Source of the DNA: Protostelium mycophagum
Lineage: Eukaryota > Evosea > Variosea > Protosteliida > Protosteliaceae
Length of the DNA: 64,000 nt
Reading direction: 5' to 3'
Assembly: GCA_002081555.1 (NCBI GenBank)
Contig: KV920942.1
Location: 1 to 64,000 of the forward strand
Shown here: one piece after another, positions 39,801-53,741 of the stretch
Numbering within the stretch: the first letter of the stretch is position 1
Layout of the letters: each line of letters opens with the position of its first letter
Notes under the pieces: generated by a model
What the model was told of the DNA's origin: nothing
The model's input: the letters and a program-made list of their open reading frames with translations, nothing else
Database searches by the model: none
Made by a program: the position numbers and the translations under genes

Positions 39801-41610
39801 CTACAATGATGATTTTTTCGATCTGGGATTTCATCCGGTGATCTACAATTGTAACTACAACGAGTAAAGACGAATTTCACAGCTGCAAATCGCCAAAAAG
39901 CACACTGACAAACTCGGTTATTCATGCATCAGAATAAAATAATAAATAAAATTTATTATTGATGATGTCACAGGCGCCGGAGTCGCATCCCTTTTCACCA
40001 TGCTCTTCAAAGACGGTACGTAAATTGAAATTTCACTGAAATCTCATTAAAATATTAGTGTTCTCCACGCCAGTACATTGTTACGCCTTCGCAACACCTT
40101 GTGTGGTCTCTTTGGACTTGGCAAAAGCTGCACAAAATTACATCACAACTTTTATTGTCAAAGATGACGTCATCCCGAGGTTAAGTTTTGGCTCGGTGAG
40201 TTTTCCGTGATTTTTCCGAAAATATTTATAATTAATTTAAATTCCAAATTTCAAAAGAGTTCACCCATTTCCTCCATTTTCTGAATTTACAAAAATTTAC
40301 AAAAAAAGATCACAAAAATTACAAAAAAATTATAAAAACTTATAAAAAAGATTACAAAAAATCTACAAAAAATTTACAAAAAATAATTTATATAGGTGGA
40401 AGATCTAAAAGAAAGGATCCAACACGTCATGTCACAAGATAGCGGGAAAGTTGGCAGGTCAATTTTTAAATTTTGAATTCTGTGCCTGTCAGTCTGAAAT
40501 TTCACAGATTATTCCAAGTCGTGAGCGCGGGAAATGTTCTCGGAACGAACCTGACAAACAAATTGTCCAACATGCTCTCAGTCTCTGCGAAGCCGGAACT
40601 TCCGACAAGGTATCTTTACATCGTTGTAGATCACGGGTCTCAAACTCTTGTACACTATCTTAGCAATTCTAATTCATTTTCTCAGGTCCATGATCAAGGA
40701 CAGACTATACCCCCCTGGAACAGTGTACCACATTATTTCTTCAACAGATGTTGCTCAAGCCGCAGAGAACCCCGACCACCCTAACCCAACTGTACACGAA
40801 GGCAGTGACAAGTCCATCAACCAAAACATGGTGAGCCGAGTCACTTGCAGTGGAGCATCGGAGTGCACTTTGGTCTGCGGCAGAGCCGCTGAGGTCTGAT
40901 CAACAGAGGCATGAACAGAATGCAAAGTCTTCATACAACTGCTGCGATAGTCTATCTGTCTGGTGTTTTTGCTTGCGTATAAAAGTGCTGCATTTATTTA
41001 ACTACAATTGAATCATTTTCAGGATCAGAACATACCTGTTGCAAACAACATGGCGACCCCACCTGATGGTGCTTCCCTCCCCTCCCACCGTAACAACATG
41101 CCCTCCCCCCCTCCAGAATCCTCCGAGAATGTTCCAAGTGTACAACCCGAATCTTCTCCCGAAATTTCATCGAAAAGTCCGCCTATCCCAGCAAGACCCC
41201 AGAAGAGTCCGCAAGTCTCAAAGTCTGTTTCCCCCCAAAACCAGCCAAAAGCGCCAGAAAAACCAAAGTCGGGGTGGTCTTTTCTCTTTGGCTCATCATC
41301 ATCCACAGATAAGAAGGTGGCGGCAGAACCCGAAGCCACATCTAAACCGGAGCCGAAGAAGCCCAATGCTCCTCCAAAACCTTTCGATGTGATGGAGAGA
41401 TCAGATCCCTCTTTATTCGCGGACATCATCATATCAAAGACGATGTTGATGGATCATTTTCCGGATGTGTATGAGAACTGCCTGATTGACATTCACAAGA
41501 GAGTATTGGAGGCGCACGGAAAGCACAGGGACATGACTACTGCGGCGGAAGTCGCCAAAGAGGCCACGATCGACACGAAGGATCTGATGGCAGACATTGA
41601 TACTGAATAA
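36802..41610 (+). CDS. Class 3 lipase, sn1-diacylglycerol-lipase-like
   Basis: This is a lipase_3-fold enzyme with features of sn1-specific DAG lipases, which release monoacylglycerol from diacylglycerol. The start is MDEEQPKDNKFHDIPAESVE. A middle region with LQELIKDLPFAPIDISLSFL leads into the catalytic part: GHLVVLDHERKAIVIAFRGT, HTGMLAAAEAVFNEIKQLLM and YRVVVTGHSLG|AGVASLFTM (nucleophile Ser in GHSLG, split by an intron). VHCYAFATPCVVSLDLAKAA and FIVKDDVIPRLSFGSV follow (Asp). The catalytic His is likely in IIISKTMLMDHFPDVYENCL, the DAG-lipase C-terminal signature. Between them lies a long Pro/Ser-rich segment (about 41040-41390), probably disordered and regulatory. Ends at DLMADIDTE. No multi-span N-terminal membrane domain like that of animal DAGLs was seen. 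Confidence 0.86.
40260..40395 (+). repeat. Degenerate A-rich tandem repeat in a DAG-lipase intron
   Basis: Repeats of a TTACAAAAAA-like unit run for about 130 bp up to the 3' splice site before VEDLKERIQ. Several units read ATTACAAAAA or TTATAAAAA. Confidence 0.7.
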
Positions 41611-42144
41611 TGAAGATCATGTTTTCTTCATGTTGATCTCTTTGTACATATTTTGACTCTCTTGGGTGGCCTTGTTCTTTGAATCGGCAGGTTGTAGAGC
41701 CGTGACGGCACTGCCACCCGAAGCCAAAAGGCAATCTCTTGTAAAAAAATCAACATACTGAACTGTGCAGTTAACACGTCCTTCTGATTACATTTTAGAT
41801 GTTTTGTTGAGACAATGCGAAGAGTACTGAGAGAGTTCAGTAATAGAACATCCATACACAGACAAGATAAAGGATTATGAACCAGATGTTTGGAACCTGT
41901 TGGACTTCACTCACTGATATGGAGAATTCCCATCTCTATGTTCCAATAAACTTGAAGATTTACAAAAATATTTTCTGTGGTAAATTTTGCTTCCCAGTGA
42001 AGAATTTTCGAAAATTGAAAAAGGAAAATGGCGCAAAGCCATTTTGGCGCGTCCTCCAATGCCAACCGGCAAACGTTTTTTATTAAAAGTGAAGTTGTCA
42101 TGGTAACATTTCAAAGTAATTTTTATACTTATTAGAGATGTCAT
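41611..42144. other. Convergent spacer between DAG-lipase and MED23
   Basis: Both genes end here. A minus-strand ATG frame at 41628-41855 (MDVLLLNSLSTLRIVSTKHL, 75 codons) might be a small gene. No family resemblance and no clear splicing partner. Confidence 0.3.
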
Positions 42145-45100
42145 TTATTCGCTGAAGAGAACAGATGCTTAAACATATTGGCCAAGTCAGGGGACATCTT
42201 CTGGTACACCGAGTACATCTGTCATATGTCATTTTGACACTTGACATATTCTGACACTCACCTCTGGCTCATTTAATTGTTCCACTACGATTGGAAACGA
42301 GAATTGTAGATGGTAGATGTAATCTACAACGAGGTTGATCAAGGAGAGGGGGTGGGAGGGGTCGGGTTGTGTCGACGTTTGAGACCACAAGAGATCGCTG
42401 ATGACGTCATCAAGGTCCTGTACACAACCCAATATGAGCTGCAGGACCAATCTCATCGTGTGCTTCGTCCTGAATTTTCAATGAGTTTTCAATGAGTTTT
42501 CCACGAAAAATCACGAGACCCACCCCTGCAATCTGTGTACGAACGGCCCGAACAATTTACATACAAAGTATAATTGTTGTACAGATTTCAGCGGTCTACA
42601 ACCTGCCAACATCTCCTGAACCTCCTCCACAGCATCTACAGAGGAGTGGTGTATGTATGTCTGCAGCAAGAGGAGCACCCTGTTGGCCTCGTTGTCTATG
42701 CAGGTGTTGCTGTTTGAATGGAAGTCATTCGCAAAGGAGAGCGAGATGGTGCTGGCCATGTCCTGGAAATTTCAGGGAAATTCGGTGAAGTTTTGGCGGG
42801 AAAATTACCTGGTTATCGGCGCCTAATAATAGTCTGTCACTCTTGAAGATCTGAATTTTCAGTGAATTTTATTATTGTCGTTGTAGATGGCAATAAATAT
42901 TGCATTTGGCAAGTGCAATATTACACACTTAACCTACCGCGAATTTTACGGTATGTTAACGAATGTGTTGCATAGCAACAACTCGGAGAATTCATAGAAA
43001 AATCACTGAAAATGACAGGTGTCACCTCTGCAGATCTGTCAATGATGGGCCTCCTGATAGGGGTAGGAAGTGTAGACATCATCATCCCCGCGGCCATAAC
43101 TCCGAACAAACTCCGGTGCTTGAAGACGGTCGCAATCAAATGAGAAGACACGTCAACGGGGATAGTCAGCAGTTCCTGGAATATGTCATTATTCAAGTAC
43201 GATACGGTAAGACACCACGGTAACTACCGCGTACTTTTAACAAAAACGCCCTCAAACTAATAAAATGAAATTCTGGCTAGTTGTAGATCCATAAGATCCA
43301 AAAATAATCTTGACTGGTTGTAGATTCTAAAATAGAACAATAAAAATCTGGCTGGTTGTAGATCCACAAGATTAATTTTACCAATAATGAAGAGGTCAGA
43401 CAGGCTTGGATGTGCGTTGAGAATTCCTCAAACATGTGGAAGGGACTGTGCTTTCCCATGGTCGGCATATGCCCCATCTGAATAACTTTTTCCTTCAGAA
43501 TTTTCTAACCGGAAGAGAATATTCGAATCTCCTACCGGTTCCGGCACCCGAGATGATGGTTTTGTCGAAATATTCCTGGACAAAGAGGGCGTCAGCCGTT
43601 TCCGGTTTTGCTTGGTATGCTTTGAAGATCTGTGATTGATCAAAATTAAATTGATTAAATAAATATTTACGTCGCTGAAAGCCATGACTGCTGGATCTAC
43701 AATGAGTCAGTGAGATTTCGGGGAAATTTCGGGTTACGTACCGAGAAGTTTCAGTAGATTGAGTTTCAACTCAGATGTCATTATGGGATTCTCGTAATAA
43801 ATGTACAACAGATTCAGCACAAATTCCGCGGGGTTACTATGGAAATCTGACACGTGTCACCGAAATTTCGACGAATTTTCACCCACTTATGTACAGTTTT
43901 TGATAAGTGTCGACCATCTTTGCGACTATTTTTGGCTCGCCAGCCTCGATTATCCGGGCAAAGGTGAAGTCTAAAACCGGGAGAATTCTGTACCCGATAT
44001 TACTGTAGTAAACCTGTCGGAACGTAAGTGTGGTGTCTCTACAACGAACATATCTCTGATGATATTATAATTTATTTAATTTAAATTAAATAATTTAAAC
44101 TATAATTCAATTATAGTTGCGCCGAAAAAAAACACAAACAGCAGAAATGGCGGGAATGTATCCATCTACAACGATGTAAAGATTACCGGGAGCATCATGC
44201 GGGTGTCGGGGGGCTTCGCGTTAAGCTCTGAGCTCTTTGTGAAAATTGCGTCGTCCAGCCAAAAGTCACGTGACAAATTGATGCCGTGCACCATATCAAT
44301 GCGGGGAAGCCAATAACTCGCTTCGGTTAAAAGTCTTTCCAACAAGATGACTGGTTGTAGTGAGTCGAATTTTCCGAGAAATTTCGTGGAAGACTCACCG
44401 ACGTTTGAGTCGGTGGAGATTTTTGACAACAGGGCCATTATCAAAGTCTCAAACTGTATCAATTTGTACACCCAGACAAATTTCACCAGTTGGTTGACCG
44501 TCTACAACGAGTCAGTATATGTCATATCTTTTTCTCGCGAAATTCACAAAAAACCTGTACAATGTAGTTGTAGATGCATACCTCGTTTACAACTTGCTGA
44601 CCCCTTCCGGGGGCACCTGCCTTGGGGGTTGAATTTGGCGGGAATTCTTCCAGTATGAAATTCACAAAGATAAAAGTGCAAGACTCGATATCTTGGGGCG
44701 GGAATGACAAAAATATCCTGTTAAATGCTGTTCCAGGAATCAGAAATCTCATAACATATTGGGAAATTTCTCCGAAATCTCCGAGAAAATTCTGACCTTC
44801 GATTGGCTTTTTGGGGTCCTTCACCATGTGCCATAACAAACACAATATTACAGCCCTTCTATTAGGATTCGTGTTGTAGTGGCTCAATAATTGTTCCGCA
44901 GAAACGAGTTGCCTAGTAGCCGCGTGCTCTTCTTTCACCTCGAGATATCTCAGTGACATCTTCGTTACGTACGAAAAGTCGGAGAAATTTCGGAAACTTT
45001 TCGGAGAATTTTCAGGGAAATCTCGTCACCTCATCACGTGTCACGGTGGGGTTATTTCTGGGTAAATCTTTGATGGATTCTACAACTTGGTTGTACACTC

Positions 45101-48100
45101 TGTACAGAGATGGCGGGAAGATGTCGACAGTCTTTTGGAAGGCACTGTTGTTTGGCAACTGCATCAGAATCCTTCGTATCAGCACACTGGGTTCTGATGC
45201 TTGTATATCCGGCCATCTACAACGAGTCATTCATCTCAATACATTATATTCGGAAAAATCGATTTGACAAAAAAGAAAAAAATATTTGAGAAGGAAAGAT
45301 TTGAAAGTAGTAATTTTCAAGTTAAAATCTTTCAAAGTTGAAAAAATTCACAAAATCCAACTTGGATTTTTTTCAACTTCAAAAAAATTTGAATTTTGAA
45401 ATAAAAATCACCCTGATCTCATGGCGGGAACAAGTAACGGTAACAACGCCCTGCTGATGACCTCTCCCAAATTGACTTCAGGAAGATCCACCACTACAAC
45501 GATCAGATTTTCACGGTCGGTCATCTACAACGATGTAGAGGAGACTCACTCTTGTGTATGTTGATCATGGGGATGATGTGAAACATTAATATTTCCAAGT
45601 TTGAAAATAACTGGTGGTTTGTGACCCAACCGAATAACGGCAAAATCGCTCTAAACACCTCCAGGGCCAAATTATTGAACCTGCCTCGTTGTAGATAGAA
45701 AATTACGGGAAAATTCAAAATTTCGAGGAAATTTCCGAAGAATAGAAAATTCGGTGAAAATTCACTTGATGAAACGGATGAGCCGAAAGTTAAGAGCCTC
45801 TATGAGTGTTTGTAATTTGATCAAATCCCTGCTTGTACGTAATGTCTCTAAAAATGGCTCAAATGACTTTCTGCTGTACAGGTATCAGTTTACAGGGTTG
45901 TAGATGAGTGTGTTTTCCGGAAGATCTGGAGGACTTACGGTTCTGGAGCTAAATATAGCAGTCTGACGTACATCTCCACTATTGCGGGGGCTACAGGCAC
46001 TCCTATATGACGTCATCAGAATATTTTATCTTAAAATACAGCAATATTTCCTCCATTTTTATTGAGCAGCGAACGAAAATTGATTTTTGTTGCATTTTTC
46101 CCCCATTTTTTGCAGTTTGTTTTCATTTTTTTGCAATTTTTTGCCCATTTTTTTGCAACTTTCTTCATTTTTTTTGCAAATTTTTTTGTGCGATGACAAG
46201 TGAAAGTATTTTTTAAACGCCAAAAAGATTTCAAAAATAAATAAATAAAAAATCACACCCGTTGTAGTGGAGCCTTCTGCCTGTTTGAACATGATATTGT
46301 CCAAACATTCAAAGATCTGGCACCTCGACCTGATGGACATCTTTGTTATAACACTCAGGGGAAAAGGGGACACCCTGCCGACAAAGCTGAGGGCATTGTT
46401 GTTCGGAAACGAACTTAATGCTTCGTTCTGTTGCAGAGAATTCTGAGAAAAGTCAGTGAGTTTTCTGCATACTAAAAATCTAGTGATAGAGTTATAAAAA
46501 TAAATTCTTTAATAAAAACTGAATTGTTATTGGAAATTTCCCGTAATTTTTTAAAATGAGAAATAATAAATAAAATCACCATGACAGCAGCCACGATTTG
46601 GTCCCTGAGCACAAAACTGGCGGTACAAATGACCGGAATATTTCTGGGCTCATTCAAAAGCACCGCGAATTGGTTATCTACAACGAGATGAGATATCATG
46701 AAATGATGTTCCTGCTTTTGTATTTAAACGTTTGTGTTGGAATGAATCCGTTCTACAGAACATGGAATAGATGGTCTCAAATATTTGTGCTCACGGTATG
46801 CAACCGTGGAATTTGCAGATGAAGCGCATTCGAGTAATAAAAAAATACGCTCGACATCGTTGTAGATCGTCGAAATTTCCTCGAACTTTCACTCACTCTT
46901 GTTGTGTTCCCACCACTGCTTGATGGATTTCATCTTGTTTCCCTGGGATCTTATGTACGTCTCCATCAGCCTCTTCTGCTCAGGCGTTGCAGATATAGGC
47001 AGTAGTGTCTGGATCAACATCTCCGTCTACAACGCGTCATGTTCGAAAATCCTCAGAAAATTTCGTGCGGAATAAATTCACGGGAATTCGCGCCAAAAAA
47101 TTTTTTCAAATTTCGAATCTCTACCGTGCAAATGAAAGAACTGTCTCGGTATTCGGATTCCGAAGGCGAGGTGGCTGAGAAATTATTGATCAAGTTGATT
47201 AGAATCGGTTTAGGCTGGGCGTGATCCTCCCTTATCAATTTTTGGGTCTGTGATGACGTCATCATCACGATATCATCGTCAGTATCATGATATCATACTT
47301 GTGCTTTTCGAAGGCTCGGCACAGCCGAGCGAAACTACCGCAATACAAAAATATGTGGTAAAATATATTCTATTATAGAAATAAAGTGATCACGTTACGA
47401 TGATGAGGGATCGCAATGACACATTATGACATTCTAATGCGATCATGTCACAATGTGATGATCGTGTCATATTGTGATGATGACGTCACTCACTTGTTCC
47501 AAGGGGATACATTGATTGAACAACCAGATGATCGCGTTGTTTTGATAAGTGTTGGGTTCTGATTTTTGGTTTCTGAACAGGATGTGTATATACCTAAAAA
47601 TATACATATCAGAAATTTCTCAGATTTTTCCTCGACTTTTCTCGGATTTTTTCGTGAAAAATCGAAAAAATTTCACTCACTTTTCAAGATCTAAGATATT
47701 CGCCTCTACAACGGTGTAGAATTGGTCAGCGAAATGTTGCCATTCGTACCACCAGCCGTCATCTTTGGCCTCGTTGCTATGGGAACTCGATAGGAGCGTT
47801 CTACTTCTATTTGTGAATGCCGTGACAACCGATTCTGAGAAATGAAATTTGACATCTGTCAATTTTCAGAAACTTTTCGGAGAAAATTCTGATAAATATA
47901 CGTGGAATTTTCTTGCAAATGTTCTGGCAAATCGAAAAATTAATATTTGAAAATCGGTAACTACAACGAGAACTACAACTCGCCTTTAGAGCCATTATTG
48001 AACCAATTTCTGAGCTCTGAATTCATCATGAGTTGTCCCTTCATCGCGTGATGTGGTGCGCCCTCTCTCAACATACTCGTCAGACTCGCATTTCTATTTT

Positions 48101-50770
48101 TAGATCAGTTGTAGACGCGCACATACCAGTATGGAGATTTTTATATTGATATTTTCACTCGATCTCAAAATTCCAAATTATATCAAAACAATGATTATTT
48201 TTTTCTTATCAAAATTAAATTAAATTTTTTTAAAGATTAATAATTTTAGAGAAATTTTAAATTAGTTATTTTTTTGTTTTAAAAAAATAGTAATTAATAA
48301 AAATAATGAAAATTTCAAGTTTAATCTTGCCTCTTTGTGTTGTTTGTAGAATTAGAGATGACATTAGGAGGGTCATCGGGGTATATTCTGTGAACAATAT
48401 TGACCTCTCTGTCAAGATAACACTCTTCCTCTTTACTTGGCCCCATCACCCTGCATATTTCCATTGAATCTACAACCCTCAATTTCATTTATTTTTTTAT
48501 TTTTTGGGTGTTTTTTATATTTTTTTGTGTTTTTTTGTTTTTGTACCAATATTGCCACAAAAAATCGAATATTGAATTTTTTAATTTCACAGAATTTTCA
48601 CCGAAAATTTGAGGAAATATAAAACCCTTCACCTGTCATGACGAGCATAGAGGCTAGTGATTGTTTGTTGTTGATGTAGGGTCTTAAGAATGAAAATAAG
48701 GCCCAGTGTACATATCCAGTCACCACCCCCGGGTCACGTGGCAACATAGGGGGGGATTGCGTTACCTACCCGGAATTTCAGCGAAATTTCCCGTGACATC
48801 ACGGTCTCATCGAGATTTCTCAATTATCTCTTTGTTTCTGATATTAGTGGATTATGAGTTTCCACAGAAATTTCCGGGAAAATTACCTGTACAGCGGGTG
48901 GGGAGGGGTGTACCGTATTATTTATGATGTTTGACAGGTGCGCTGTGACCAAATAATTGGGCAGGTAATTCCTAGTGGTGCAGCATAAATGAGTGAGTAG
49001 ACTTATTCCGTGTATCATAGACTTCATCTCATTAGCGGATAGGGCTGATGACGTGTCAGAAAATTCTCGGAAAATTCTCGTGATATTTTTGCCGGATTGT
49101 TATTGTTCTGCGCAGAGACAGTGAAATTGACGCTAGAGCATATGCTGCCGCCAGGAGCAAACCTATTGTGCAGAATTTATTGAGCTCTGTGCACTGTTAC
49201 TGTGCTTGGCCTTGGGCTGCCACCGTATTTTTTCTGCGGCAGATATTATGCATAACAGACACACAAACACTGCGGCACAGCCGCAGACCAATGCTGAGGC
49301 TCTGCCACAAAAAATCAAGCCGCGCTGCCACCGCATTCTTTCTGCGAAGATACTGCATAACATACATCCAAACACTGCGGCAGAGCAGCAAACCAGACAA
49401 ACATTGTGGCAAAAAACAGTCTTTTAAAAATAGACTCCTCCTGTGGAAAACTACACACTAAAAAATTAAACCGAAAAAGTCTAATGATCACCAATTGGAT
49501 AAGCTTGCAATGATTCGAATACTCTGACGAGTATGCCTATGAATAAATCTGTATCTGCTCTACAACTGGGCAATATCTGCTTGATGACGTCACTAGAATA
49601 TTCCCATAATAGTGTCTCCATCTTTCCCCTACTTTTATTCAATAATTTATACTCCTTTTTGAAATTTTAATTTTTTTCTGGTAAATTTTATTTTTTAGAG
49701 AATACAACAATTAACTTTCCGAGAATTCTCCAATATAAATAATAAATATGTCTCTCTACAACGAGGCAAAAATTCACCTGTCATTCTCTTCTGGGGCATC
49801 ATCTGCCATCACGGCTAAAAACTCTGACTCAGGAGTTGACTCTGAGATAGTGATCACATTTCCACTGACAGAAGCCACCCCGTTGTCTACATTTATTAGC
49901 GTTGTAGATGGTGTCATCACGTCTCAAAATAATTGAATATATTTGGTTTAAGAAAATAAATTATAATTTTTTTCATTTTGGAGAAAGAATTCAAAATTTC
50001 AAATTAAAATAAATTTACTCTTCATTTCAATATTTTTTCAACATTATTCACCTCTTAACCCTGAGATCTTTCTGAGCTTGTCTAAAAGTGCAAAGACGAG
50101 CGTGTTCAATGTGAAAAGTGAACCCTCTGAAGAACGGCCCGCACCGTTTCTCTTTCTTTTCATGCCAGAGAAAGCCTCTGGCGCTGTATGACGTGTTGGA
50201 TCGTGTGACGTCATCAGCTTTGTGAAGAACTGGATGTGTTTAGAGGTGAAGATATCCTCGTAGACATTATAGCAGGTGATTTTGGCTCTTTATGGACATT
50301 GGTAATGTAATGGTTATGTAATCATCGAAACAATTCTCTTTGATTAAAAATTAAAAGAATAATTGAAATCAGGAAGGACGTCGACATTAGATTTGATCGT
50401 GGATTCCAAACAAAGGATGTTGAATTGATCAGTACCTGAGACATAAAGTGGAAGTCCTCCCGGTTAGACGCACTACTCACGAGATGATCCAATATGACTG
50501 GAAGAGATTGGGTATCAAAAGCGGCCAGATCTTCCTATTCCACTCTCAAAAACAAAATCATCATTGATGATTTTTTGGATCACCTGCTTCTGCAAGCGAA
50601 GACTCCTTCTTATTTTGCTTATTCCCTCTATCACGTCATCAATCGATATGATTGCCTTTCGGTCCTGTATTTTTGAGTCATGATGATTTTCTTCGTCTAA
50701 TTCGAATCACATTTAAAGCTCGAGACAGAAGCTCTTGTACTGCAGATATAGGTCTTGCTATCTGCGCCAT
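42145..50770 (-). CDS. MED23: Mediator complex subunit 23
   Basis: MED23 is a tail-module subunit of Mediator that relays activator signals to RNA polymerase II. The exon chain on the minus strand is long and highly split. Recognised in order: TLVFALLDKLRKIS near 50060; METLLWEYSSDVIKQILP near 49600; MIHGISLLTHLCCTTRNYLP near 49000; DREVNIVHRIYPDDPPNV near 48390. Then FPPSLYRVYNQVVESIKDLP near 45080, RRAVILCLLWHMVKDPKKPI near 44840 and LLERLLTEASYWLPRIDMVH near 44300. MMLPVYYSNIGYRILPVLDF follows near 43980, then EFVLNLLYIYYENPIMTSEL, DVSSHLIATVFKHRSLFGVM and VVDYIYHLQFSFPIVVEQLN. The end is MFKHLFSSANK with a stop at 42145-42147. The YRILPVLDF block and the CLLW block match animal MED23. The 5' end is uncertain; MAQIARPISAVQELLS at 50770 is the proposed start. 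Confidence 0.85.
49216..49410. repeat. Imperfect tandem duplication in a MED23 intron
   Basis: Two copies of a block of roughly 90 bp (GCTGCCACCG...TTTCTGCG...GCATAACA...CAAACACTGCGGCA...) start at about 49216 and 49325. They are more GC-rich than the surrounding intron. The first copy includes the hairpin word TGCGGCACAGCCGCA. Confidence 0.75.
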
Positions 50771-51043
50771 ACACACGATGAATCTCTCATGTGATCTTCA
50801 ATTTCAACCAGTTGTAGAGGCCAATTACGGCGCCAATACCAACATTTAATTCAACTTATTTTATTATTATTGCAGCCACTCAATCGACGTTCTGTGAGTC
50901 GACATCTTCCTTCTGTTCAGCTGAGATGACTTTGAGATTTGAAGTATGAAGAATTGGTGAAGATCGATCTGAGGGTGCACCCTCATTTAATGATTGATTT
51001 TGAAACTGTACCAAAATCCCAAAGAGGTAAGAAAATTCATTCT

Positions 51044-53609
51044 TTATAACTTGGGTCCTCTCATCGGCTCATAGATTGCCTCCAGCAGGTGATCCTTTGG
51101 TGCAGGGACAAAGTGCATGTCCAAGCATTTTGCATCGACCATCTCCCTCTTGATGTCCGCCAAAGTGGGGGTGCCCATCAGCCTCATGGTCATCTCGAGT
51201 TCGTCTTTCAGAAGCTGGATGGCCCTCTCAACTCCCTCCTTTGTGCTGTCAGATTGCTGTCAAAATTCATGGAGATGTATATACCTGTCCATAGGTTGCC
51301 ATGGCATATAAGAATGGTCTTCCCAGGCCTACTCCATTGGCTCCGAGTGCAATGGCCTATATTCTTCAGCAAAAGATCTCGAAATCTCGAGGGAATTTCA
51401 CCTTGAATATGTCACTTCCACGTCTGATTCCGCCATCTACAAATACTTCCATCTTCCCAACAGCACCAACCGACTTTAAGGCGTCCATAACTTCTGGTAA
51501 TACCTCTATGCCAGATCTGTAATTCTCAACCTCATTTTCACATACGATGAGTTGTTGTAATAGGATAATTTCTGTTTTATTTTTTTATGGTGGCTCCCAA
51601 TATCACGGCTTCATATCGTGACTTTTCACGGTTACTACCATGATTGAAGAGGTCCAGAACTGTCACCATCTCGAAATAAAAGTTGCTCATCATTACACTT
51701 TCTTTCACGTTCTCAAAGATGACGGATGATGAGCGAATGTGATTGGAAATGGACATCACCTCGCCGTGTCGAGCTGTCTGCCTCCGTGGTTAGAAACGAC
51801 AATACCGGCAACACCATGCTTATACGCTAACACTGCGTCTTCGCCAGTCTGGATTCCTTTCAAAATGATTGGCATCTTTGTGATTTCCTGGAAAATTCAA
51901 CGAAAGTTCCATCAATCTTCTTGCAAATGAAAATGGGGCGAAATTTTTTTAAATTTGGAAAATTATTTCATAATTCAATTTTTTTATTAAAAAATGAGAA
52001 ATTAATTAAACGTGATAAAATATCCTTCAAATCTCGAAATCTGTTCAGCAAACCTTGAACCATTTCAAGTCCTTCCAGCTTAGAGAGGGGTCTATGAACG
52101 TGGATATGGCCCTGGCTGTTCCTTGTTGTCTGTTGACTTGTCCTTCCTTCATCTCGGCTGGTGCGGTGGCGGCGAATTTGTTTCTCATGTCTTTTTCGCG
52201 GCGTCTACAACGCGTCAGGTCATAAATAATTAAAATAATTCTTGCATGAAGAAGATACAAAAAATAAAAGCTTTTTCAAATAGAAAAAAAAAGTCAAAAT
52301 TTAATTTTGAGGGAAATGGAGATTTCGAAACTCGAGATATCATGTGATGATGTCATACCCTAACGCGGGAGCATCTACAGTGATGAAGAGGGCTTTCATT
52401 CCGCCGGCTTCCGCCTTCTTCACGATCTTCTCCGTCAAGTGTCTGTTCTTATTTACGTACAGTTGGTACCACTGATGACGTCATCCTATATAACAGTTGT
52501 AGATGGTCACCTGAGTCTGGTCACGTGATCTGGCGGAAATCATCTCCTCCAATGAATTGGAAGCGAGGGTCGGGCACATTTGAATTATATTTTCTTTTGC
52601 GGCGGCTCTGGTCAAAACGACCTGAAGAATTTAAAATTTGAATTTTCTTTTTGTGCACAGAAACGCACCTCTCCTTCTGGGTCCGCTAGCCTACCGAGAG
52701 CTGTCGCGGTAATGTACAGCGGTAAGCTGGTCTTTGTTCCGAGCAATGTCGCCGAGGTGTCCACCTGCGAGATGTCAAAAATCGCCATCTTTTTGTGCAA
52801 GTTTGGATTTTCCCGCGCAAAAGCGATATGTCGACATACTTTAGAAACGTCGACCATGATTCGGGGTCTGAGCCAAATCCGCTGGAAGGCGACATGGTTT
52901 TCTCTCAGAGTGATCTCATCATCACCACCCGATGAGTAGTAACCCCACCCCTAAATGACATCAACATTCAACACATATGGCATTAAGCCACCTCTTTCTT
53001 CATCATTTGGCGCGCGACAGCTTCAAAATCCATCATGTTGAGCATCTACATCCAAATCAGATCTTTTAGAGCACTTATAGAGGGCGATCTTGTTTCTAAG
53101 AATACTTTTCAAATGAATGGATGATCACCTGATCCAGGGGTGGCTTTCCATGTGGTGCCTCTGGTAACTGTTGTTCATCCATGGCTTTATATGCCTTCTC
53201 ATGGTCCTTTTTTTCTGGTTGATGTTTGGAGGCCTCTTTTGGACTTGGTTCTGCCTGAAACATTCTTCAGAAGATGATATGCAGAGTTAGGAAGCACAGA
53301 CCTGTCCTTGAAAACAATTTTCAGGTAAAAGATCGAGAATGTCGGTGTTATGAATGGGCTGAAAACCTGCAGTTGCATCTTTCCCTGCATAAGCCATGAT
53401 CACTCCAGCACCACCAGGATGCTCTTCCAAAAACGAAGTAACGTCATACACCTATACCCTGTCGATATTACAGTCTTAAAATGAACATACGACCTTTCCA
53501 TGAATCGCAACCCAACAGTCGTCCTTCTTCGCGTGTTTTGCACTGACACATATCAGGATAGATGTGAATAAGAATCTCACATCTCGGCGAACGATATCAT
53601 CTTGCTCAT
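51044..53609 (-). CDS. CYB2: Flavocytochrome b2-type L-lactate dehydrogenase
   Basis: Flavocytochrome b2 oxidises L-lactate to pyruvate and passes electrons to cytochrome c; in yeast it sits in the mitochondrial intermembrane space. The protein starts [20 protein letters not shown]. Its N-terminal cytochrome b5 domain has [20 protein letters not shown] (first haem His in EEHPGG) and [17 protein letters not shown] (second haem His). The FMN hydroxy-acid oxidase domain has [40 protein letters not shown] and [16 protein letters not shown] (catalytic His and FMN-phosphate region). [20 protein letters not shown] and [20 protein letters not shown] follow. It ends [20 protein letters not shown] and ...[10 protein letters not shown]. 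No convincing mitochondrial presequence precedes the b5 domain, so location is open. Many short introns. Confidence 0.92.
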
Positions 53610-53741
53610 CTTCGCTTTCTTCCAATCGTGACACTTGGGGAAAACCGGGGATGCCAATGACAATATTTTCAGCGGATTTCTGTGCTCAAATTGTAACAAA
53701 TAATGAGATACATGATCACGGCTTTTGTCGGCGAGACATCA

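Noticed and set aside
45524-45548. A 25-nt intron in MED23 (gtgag...ttgtag)
   Set aside because: Using this acceptor leads to a stop; the next TTGTAG gives a normal 56-nt intron and the expected KMVDLP frame.
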